From assembly GCA_035293565.1 (NCBI GenBank), contig DATGMP010000165.1, positions 1 to 36,852 of the forward strand: 36,852 nucleotides of DNA, written 5' to 3'. Made by a program: the position numbers and the translations under genes. The notes beneath the pieces were generated by a model. That model had not been told where the DNA came from. It did not search any database and worked only from the letters and a program-made list of their open reading frames with translations. This DNA comes from DATGMP01 sp035293565. GTDB taxonomy: Bacteria > Pseudomonadota > Alphaproteobacteria > BOG-932 > Roseiterribacteraceae. Position 1 is the stretch's first letter. Every line of letters starts with the position of its first letter. Of the stretch, positions 31,955-36,852 are shown piece after piece.

Positions 31955-33142
31955 ATGAGCGAGGAATCCGTCATTATCGCGGGTGCGGCGAGAACGCCAC
32001 TCGGTCGATTTCAAGGCGAATTGGCCGGCATGCCGACGCCGAAGCTGGGCGCGGCGGCAATCGGCGCGGCGATCGCCGATGCTGCCGTGTCGAGCGATGC
32101 GGTCGACGAGGTCGTCATGGGCTGCGTCCTGCCGGCGGGGCTCGGCCAGGCGCCGGCACGCCAGGCCGGCCGGTTCGCCGGGATTCCGGACAAGGCGGGC
32201 GCCACGACCGTCAACAAGATGTGCGGCTCGGGCATGAAGGCGGCGATGCTGGGCCACGACGCGATCATGGCGGGCTCCTCCGCGATCGTGGTCGCCGGCG
32301 GCATGGAGAACATGTCGGCGGCACCTTACTTGCTCGACAAGGCGCGGGGCGGCTATCGCTACGGCCACGCCACCATGTACGACCATGTGGCGCTCGACGG
32401 GCTGGAGGACGCGTATGAGCGGGGCCGCTCGATGGGCACGTTCGGTGAAGATTCCGCGCAGGCCTACCAATTCACGCGCCAAGAGCAGGACAGCTACGCG
32501 GCGACCTCGGTAACGCGTGCCCGGGCGGCGATCGCCGAAGGTGCCTTCGCAAGCGAGATCACGGCCATCGACCTTGAAGCCAAGGGTGGATCGGTCAGGA
32601 TCGACCGCGACGAGGGCCCGATGAAGCTCGACATCGAAAAGATACCGAAGCTGAAGCCGGCCTTCCGGCCGGACGGCACGATCACCGCGGCCAGCTCGAG
32701 CTACAATGCCGATGGCGCCGCCGCGCTGGTGCTGGCGCGCCGCTCGGCCGCCGACAAGCTCAGCCTGCCTGTTCGCGCCCTCTTCCGCGGCCATGCCACG
32801 CAGAGCCAGGAGCCGGCGCAATTCTGCACCGCCCCGGTGGGCGCCATCCGCAAGTTGCTCGACAAGGTCGGTTGGGAGGTCAAGGACGTCGATCTCTTCG
32901 AGATCAACGAGGCGTTCGCGGTGGTGACGATGATCGCGATCCGCGATCTGGGCCTCGATCCTGAGCGCGTAAACGTGCATGGCGGCGCCTGCGCGCTCGG
33001 TCATCCGATCGGGGCCACGGGCGCGCGCATCATGGTGACGCTGCTCAACGCCATGGAGCGGCGCGGCGTCCGCCGCGGCATCGCCAGCCTCTGCATCGGC
33101 GGCGGCGAGGCCACCGCAGTCGCCTTGGAGCGGCCGGCTTGA
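31955..33142 (+). CDS. Acetyl-CoA acetyltransferase (thiolase)
   Basis: 395 aa. Catalytic residues are Cys90 in NKMCGSGMKAAML, His350 in GGACALGHPIGATGAR and Cys380 in SLCIGGGEA; NEAFAV is also present. Thiolases condense two acetyl-CoA to acetoacetyl-CoA or run the reverse reaction in beta-oxidation; the sequence (GGMENMSAAPYLL) is of the biosynthetic acetyl-CoA acetyltransferase type. The ATG at 31955 has AGGAG close upstream; earlier in-frame starts lack one. The stop overlaps the TTG start of the next gene. No phaB or other ketone-body gene is adjacent, so the pathway is uncertain. Confidence 0.94.
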   Translation: MSEESVIIAGAARTPLGRFQGELAGMPTPKLGAAAIGAAIADAAVSSDAVDEVVMGCVLPAGLGQAPARQAGRFAGIPDKAGATTVNKMCGSGMKAAMLGHDAIMAGSSAIVVAGGMENMSAAPYLLDKARGGYRYGHATMYDHVALDGLEDAYERGRSMGTFGEDSAQAYQFTRQEQDSYAATSVTRARAAIAEGAFASEITAIDLEAKGGSVRIDRDEGPMKLDIEKIPKLKPAFRPDGTITAASSSYNADGAAALVLARRSAADKLSLPVRALFRGHATQSQEPAQFCTAPVGAIRKLLDKVGWEVKDVDLFEINEAFAVVTMIAIRDLGLDPERVNVHGGACALGHPIGATGARIMVTLLNAMERRGVRRGIASLCIGGGEATAVALERPA

Positions 33143-33846
33143 CGGGCGCCAGGTCGGTCCTCGCCGTCCGCCATGTGCATTTTGAGGATCTGGGCGCTTT
33201 CGAAACTGAGCTGAAAGCGGCCGGATACGCGCCCTCCTACATCGAGGCCGGGATCGACGATCTCAGCGCCATCGATCCCGGCGCGGCCGATCTGCTCGTC
33301 GTTCTGGGCGGGCCGATCGGCGCCTATGAGGAGGATCGCTATCCTTTCCTGAAGCCCGAGCTCGAACTGATCGAACGCCGGCTCAAGATGGGCCGACCCA
33401 TGCTCGGCATTTGCCTCGGTGCGCAGCTCATGGCTCGTGCGCTCGGCGCCAAGGTCAGGCCAGGGCCGGCGAAGGAGATCGGCTGGGCGCCGCTGGAATT
33501 GACGGAAGAGGGAGGCTCCGGCCCGCTCAGACATCTGGGCGCCGAGCCGGTCCTGCATTGGCATGGCGACATGTTCGAGCTGCCCGAGGGCGCGATGTGT
33601 CTGGCCTCTACGCGCCTGTGCCCTAATCAGGCGTTCGCGCTCGGACCTTCGGTGCTCGGTTGCCAGTTCCATCCCGAGGCGGATGGGCGCGGGTTGGAGA
33701 GATGGCTGATCGGTCACGCGGTCGAGCTCGCCGATAGCGGCCTTTCGCCGGCCGTCCTGCGGCGCGAGACTCAGCAGTTCGCGCCCGCCGCCGCCGAGCG
33801 CGGCAAACGCATGATCGCGGAGTGGCTGTCGGGACTCGGTGATTAG
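33139..33846 (+). CDS. Class I glutamine amidotransferase-like protein
   Basis: 235 aa. GATase motifs are VVLGGPIGAYEEDRYPFLK, the nucleophile elbow GICLGAQLMA (Cys92) and GCQFHPEAD (His178, Glu180), forming the usual Cys-His-Glu triad. It is a free-standing amidotransferase of the GuaA-like/COG0518 group; the acceptor is unknown. The TTG start overlaps the thiolase stop codon as TTGA, suggesting coupling. It converges on nodT with one base between stop codons. Confidence 0.88.
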   Translation: MTGARSVLAVRHVHFEDLGAFETELKAAGYAPSYIEAGIDDLSAIDPGAADLLVVLGGPIGAYEEDRYPFLKPELELIERRLKMGRPMLGICLGAQLMARALGAKVRPGPAKEIGWAPLELTEEGGSGPLRHLGAEPVLHWHGDMFELPEGAMCLASTRLCPNQAFALGPSVLGCQFHPEADGRGLERWLIGHAVELADSGLSPAVLRRETQQFAPAAAERGKRMIAEWLSGLGD

Positions 33847-33847
33847 G

Positions 33848-35368
33848 CTAGGACGTCCCTGGTCGGTTGCAATGAAAACACTGAGCCTGGCGTTCCGCAC
33901 GATTCCACCAGCCGCCGCCTAGCGCCTGAAATAAGGCGGCGGTATCGGCGAACCGATTGGCCTGCGCCTGCACACGATTGATGACCGCCTGTTCGTAGGT
34001 CTGTTCGGCGTTCAGCAAGGCCGAATAGCTGATGTCGCCGAGCTGCAGCTGCTTGCGGGCGATGGCGAGGCTGTCGGAAGCAGCCTGCTCGGCGGCGGCG
34101 CTCGCCTTAAGAGCGTCAGCATCGTGCTGCGATGTCCGCAAAGCGTCGGCTACGTTCTGGAAGGCCGTGATCACGGTCGAGCGGTATTGGGCGGCGGCCT
34201 GGTCGAGCGCCGCCCGCGCGGCGCGGGTCTTGTGCAACAACGAGCCGCCTTCGAAGATTGGTTGCGTCAGCCCGCCGGCGATCTGCCAAAAGCCGTTCCC
34301 GGGCATGAACAACTCGTTGGCCTGTGTGGCGACGCTGCCGATGTTCGCGTTGAGCGTGATCTGCGGCAGCATGTTGGCGATGGCGACGCCGACCTGGGCG
34401 GTGGCGGCGTGCAGGTTGGCTTCCGCAGCCTGAATGTCCGGGCGCTGCTCTACCAGCTTGGACGGCAAGCTGACCGGCAGATCCCGTGGCAGCGCGAGCG
34501 ACCCTAGGTCGAACTTTTCGGCCACCTCGTCGGCCGGCAGACGCCCGGCCAGCGCGGTCAATAGGTCGCGCTGCAGGGCCAGCTGCTTGCGGAGTGGCGG
34601 CAATGTCGCCTCCGCTTGCGCCAGCGCCGCCTCCTGCGCCTTGACGTCGGCGCCCGACGCATCGCCCAGGGCGTTGCGCCGGCGAAGAATGTCGAGCTGT
34701 TCGGACTCGACCTTTACGATCTCCTCGGTAGCCGCGATCTGGCCGCGCAACGACGCTTCCTGCACCGCCGCCGCGACCACGTTCGAGGTCAGCGTCAGAT
34801 ACGTCGCCTCGACCTGGAACCGCTGAGCGTCCGCCTGCGCCTCCAGCGTCTCCACTTGCCGTCGGTTGCCGCCGAACACGTCCAGGACATAGGAGACGTT
34901 CACCTGGGAGTTGTAGAGATTGAAATAGGGGATACCCGGGACCGCGAGCGTCGGCGACAGCGTGTTCGAGTTCTTCTGCCGGCTGGCGTTGAATCCGGCG
35001 TCGATGCTGGGATAATAAACCGCCTGCTGGGCGTAATAATTCTCGCGCGCCACCTTGAGCGCTGCTTGGGCAGCGGCGAGATCGGCGTTATTCTTGAGCG
35101 CTTCCTCGATCAGGTCGTTGAGGGGCTTGGAGTGGAACAGCGTCCACCATTGCGCAGGTATGTCCATCCCCTGCACGAAACGCTGAGCCTCCCCGCCCGA
35201 AATCTCGGCTTTCACCGTTTGGGCCGGCGCACCTTCACGGGCGTAACCTTTTGCATCTGGCGCCGCCGGGCGCTCGAAATCCGGCCCAACTGAGCAGCCC
35301 GCGAGCGTCCCCAACAGTACGATTAGGAGGGAACATTTGCCCGAGCCTGGCGCCCGCCGCCCGATCAC
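33848..35368 (-). CDS. Efflux outer-membrane lipoprotein, NodT/OprM family
   Basis: 506 aa. A lipoprotein signal peptide with lipobox LAGCS (acylated Cys25) is followed by two outer-membrane-efflux-protein repeats. Repeat-like segments include WWTLFHSKPLNDLIEEALKN, NADLAAAQAALKVARENYYA and RPDIQAAEANLHAATAQVGV. The protein forms the trimeric outer-membrane channel of an RND tripartite pump. Its GTG start overlaps the stop of the upstream RND gene as GTGA, so both are co-expressed. The periplasmic adaptor gene is not seen and may lie outside the window. Confidence 0.93.
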   Translation of the reverse strand: MIGRRAPGSGKCSLLIVLLGTLAGCSVGPDFERPAAPDAKGYAREGAPAQTVKAEISGGEAQRFVQGMDIPAQWWTLFHSKPLNDLIEEALKNNADLAAAQAALKVARENYYAQQAVYYPSIDAGFNASRQKNSNTLSPTLAVPGIPYFNLYNSQVNVSYVLDVFGGNRRQVETLEAQADAQRFQVEATYLTLTSNVVAAAVQEASLRGQIAATEEIVKVESEQLDILRRRNALGDASGADVKAQEAALAQAEATLPPLRKQLALQRDLLTALAGRLPADEVAEKFDLGSLALPRDLPVSLPSKLVEQRPDIQAAEANLHAATAQVGVAIANMLPQITLNANIGSVATQANELFMPGNGFWQIAGGLTQPIFEGGSLLHKTRAARAALDQAAAQYRSTVITAFQNVADALRTSQHDADALKASAAAEQAASDSLAIARKQLQLGDISYSALLNAEQTYEQAVINRVQAQANRFADTAALFQALGGGWWNRAERQAQCFHCNRPGTS

Positions 35369-36852
35369 GTCGTCACCTCGGCTGCGTCGCCGTTCTCATC
35401 ATCCTCCTCGACGACGGCAAAACCACGCCGCGAGAACATCTCGATCAGCACCGGCAGCACGAGGAGGATCAGCGCCGGCGCGAACAGCATCCCGCCGACC
35501 ACGACGAGCGCCAGCGGCTTTTGGACCTGAGATCCGATGCCCGTCGAAAGGGCGGCAGGCATCAGGCCTACGGCCGCCGCGACGCAGGTCATAGCGACCG
35601 GGCGCATTTGGACTTTGCAAGTCCTGAGAATCGCAGCGCGATGCTCGAGACCGTCATAAATCGACTTGTTGTAGTAAGAGAGCACGATGATTCCGTCCAT
35701 CGCGGCGATCCCGAACAAGGCGATGAATCCGATGGCCGCGGAGACGCTGAACGGCGTGCCGGTCGCGAAGAGCGCAAAGATCCCGCCGATCAGCGCCATC
35801 GGCATCACGCTGGCCGCGAGGAGCGCATCTGTCACCGACCCGAAGCTCACATAGAGGAGCACGAATATGAGGATTAGGCTGATCGGCACGACGAATTCGA
35901 GACGTTGAAGCGCTTCCTGTAGCTCGCCAAACTCTCCGACCCAATCCAGCCGATAGCCACCCGGCATCTCCACTTCATTGGCGACGCGCTGCTTGGCTTC
36001 GAGCACGGCTGAGCCGAGATCGCGCCCTCGGACGCTGAACTTAATCGGGATGTAGCGCTGCTGCTGTTCGCGATAGATGAAGGATGCACCTGAGACAAGG
36101 CTCACATTGGCCACGTCGGCGAGCGGGATCTGGGTCACGCCGTTGCCATTCGGACCCGTCGCGCCGATCGTGATATTGCGGATCGTGTCGAGGCTGTTGC
36201 GATATTCGGGGGCCAGCCGCACCATGATCGGAAAATTGCGGTCGCTGCCGCCCTCATAGAGATTGCCCGCCGCCTGGCCGCCGATCGCGGTCTGCACGGT
36301 CGCGTTGATGTCACCCGGCGAGAGCCCGTAGCGTGAGGCGCGCGCCCGGTCGACGTCAATCTGGACTGTGGGCTGGCCGAGTGAGCTCAGCACAGCGAGG
36401 TCGCTGATGCCGGGAATGGTCGACATCACGTTCTTGATCTTGTCGGCGGTCTTCTCAAGCGTCTTGAGATCATTGCCGAACAGCTTCACCGAGTTCTCGC
36501 CCTTCACCCCGGAAGCCGCTTCCTCGACATTGTCTTCGATGTTCTGCGAAAAGTTGAAATCTACTCCTGGAAATTCTGCCTGAAGCCGATCGCTGAGCTG
36601 CTGGGTCAGCTTCTCCTTGTCGACCCCCGAGGGCCAGGTGTCGAACGGCTTCAGCGGAACATAGAATTCGACATTGAAGAAGCCTGTCGCGTCGGTGCCG
36701 TCGTCGGGCCGACCATGCTGCGACACAACGGTCGCGACTTCCGGATAGCTCTTTATGATCTTGCGCATCCGATTGACGTAATCGTCACCCGCCTCGAGCG
36801 AGATGGAGGTCGGCATGTCGGCCCGGATCCAGAAATTCCCTTCCTCGAGCTT
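35365..36852 (-). CDS. RND efflux pump inner-membrane subunit (CusA/CzcA-like), partial
   Basis: The C-terminal 495 residues of a protein that should exceed 1000; the frame is still open at the window edge (KLEEGNFWIRADMPTSISLE). Features are the second porter domain (VSQHGRPDDGTDATGFFNVE, DINATVQTAIGGQAAGNLYE) and TM8-12, including LEFVVPISLILIFVLLYVSF, SAAIGFIALFGIAAMDGIIV with LSYYN and LALVVVGGMLFAPALILLVL. HME-type RND pumps export heavy metals or, in relatives, other cations, using the proton gradient. The metal-relaying acidic cluster in TM4 is outside the window. The tail is acidic. The partner outer-membrane factor follows directly. Confidence 0.92.
   Translation of the reverse strand, partial: KLEEGNFWIRADMPTSISLEAGDDYVNRMRKIIKSYPEVATVVSQHGRPDDGTDATGFFNVEFYVPLKPFDTWPSGVDKEKLTQQLSDRLQAEFPGVDFNFSQNIEDNVEEAASGVKGENSVKLFGNDLKTLEKTADKIKNVMSTIPGISDLAVLSSLGQPTVQIDVDRARASRYGLSPGDINATVQTAIGGQAAGNLYEGGSDRNFPIMVRLAPEYRNSLDTIRNITIGATGPNGNGVTQIPLADVANVSLVSGASFIYREQQQRYIPIKFSVRGRDLGSAVLEAKQRVANEVEMPGGYRLDWVGEFGELQEALQRLEFVVPISLILIFVLLYVSFGSVTDALLAASVMPMALIGGIFALFATGTPFSVSAAIGFIALFGIAAMDGIIVLSYYNKSIYDGLEHRAAILRTCKVQMRPVAMTCVAAAVGLMPAALSTGIGSQVQKPLALVVVGGMLFAPALILLVLPVLIEMFSRRGFAVVEEDDENGDAAEVTT

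Noticed and set aside
1..36852. CRISPR array, tRNA or rRNA genes, insertion sequences
   Set aside because: No regularly spaced repeats, cloverleaf genes, rRNA segments or transposase-like frames were recognised on either strand.

Overview
The window looks like chromosome from an alphaproteobacterium, most likely one of the Sphingomonadales. This is inferred from high G+C, the order rpmH-rnpA-yidD-yidC-engB-argB and rmuC-def-fmt-truA, an Hsp20 gene followed by a DUF1150 gene, a NodT-type outer-membrane lipoprotein and a short palindromic intergenic repeat of a kind I recall from sphingomonad genomes. No rRNA, tRNA, insertion sequence, phage gene or CRISPR array was seen.

Region 1 (1-8743, mostly minus strand) is housekeeping. 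A transcription unit starts at rpmH (8743, GTG start, good sigma-70-type promoter) and runs through rnpA, yidD, yidC, engB and argB. After a palindromic repeat come rmuC, def, fmt and truA. Two small genes of unknown function lie at the left end.

Region 2 (8925-20784) is accessory and is the most unusual part. Ten intact genes encode carbohydrate- or methyl-transfer enzymes, a radical SAM enzyme and one secreted PEP-CTERM-like protein. Several enzymes carry N-terminal TPR modules: a fucosyltransferase-like protein, two FkbM-type methyltransferases, a GT9-like glycosyltransferase and, with a single repeat, the radical SAM protein. Two tandem glycosyltransferase-like genes are paralogues, and decayed pieces of further copies remain at about 11874-12030 and 16531-16640, so the locus has been changing by duplication and deletion. 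It may build or decorate a surface glycan or glycosylate exported proteins; that is inference.

Region 3 (20941-31745) is a mosaic of short divergent and convergent units: a cytochrome P450, an orphan ParA-like ATPase, a secreted epoxide-hydrolase-like enzyme, htpG, a SUV3/MgpS-type helicase coupled to an S4-domain protein, a heptosyltransferase-like GT9 protein, hpf-ptsN, and hsp20-DUF1150. Both htpG and hsp20 are preceded by RpoH-like promoters. The hsp20 leader also contains a hairpin with the hallmark of ROSE RNA thermometers.

Region 4 (31955-36852) holds a thiolase translationally coupled to a class I glutamine amidotransferase, then, convergent to it, a NodT-type outer-membrane factor and the C-terminal half of an RND heavy-metal-type efflux pump that runs off the right edge.
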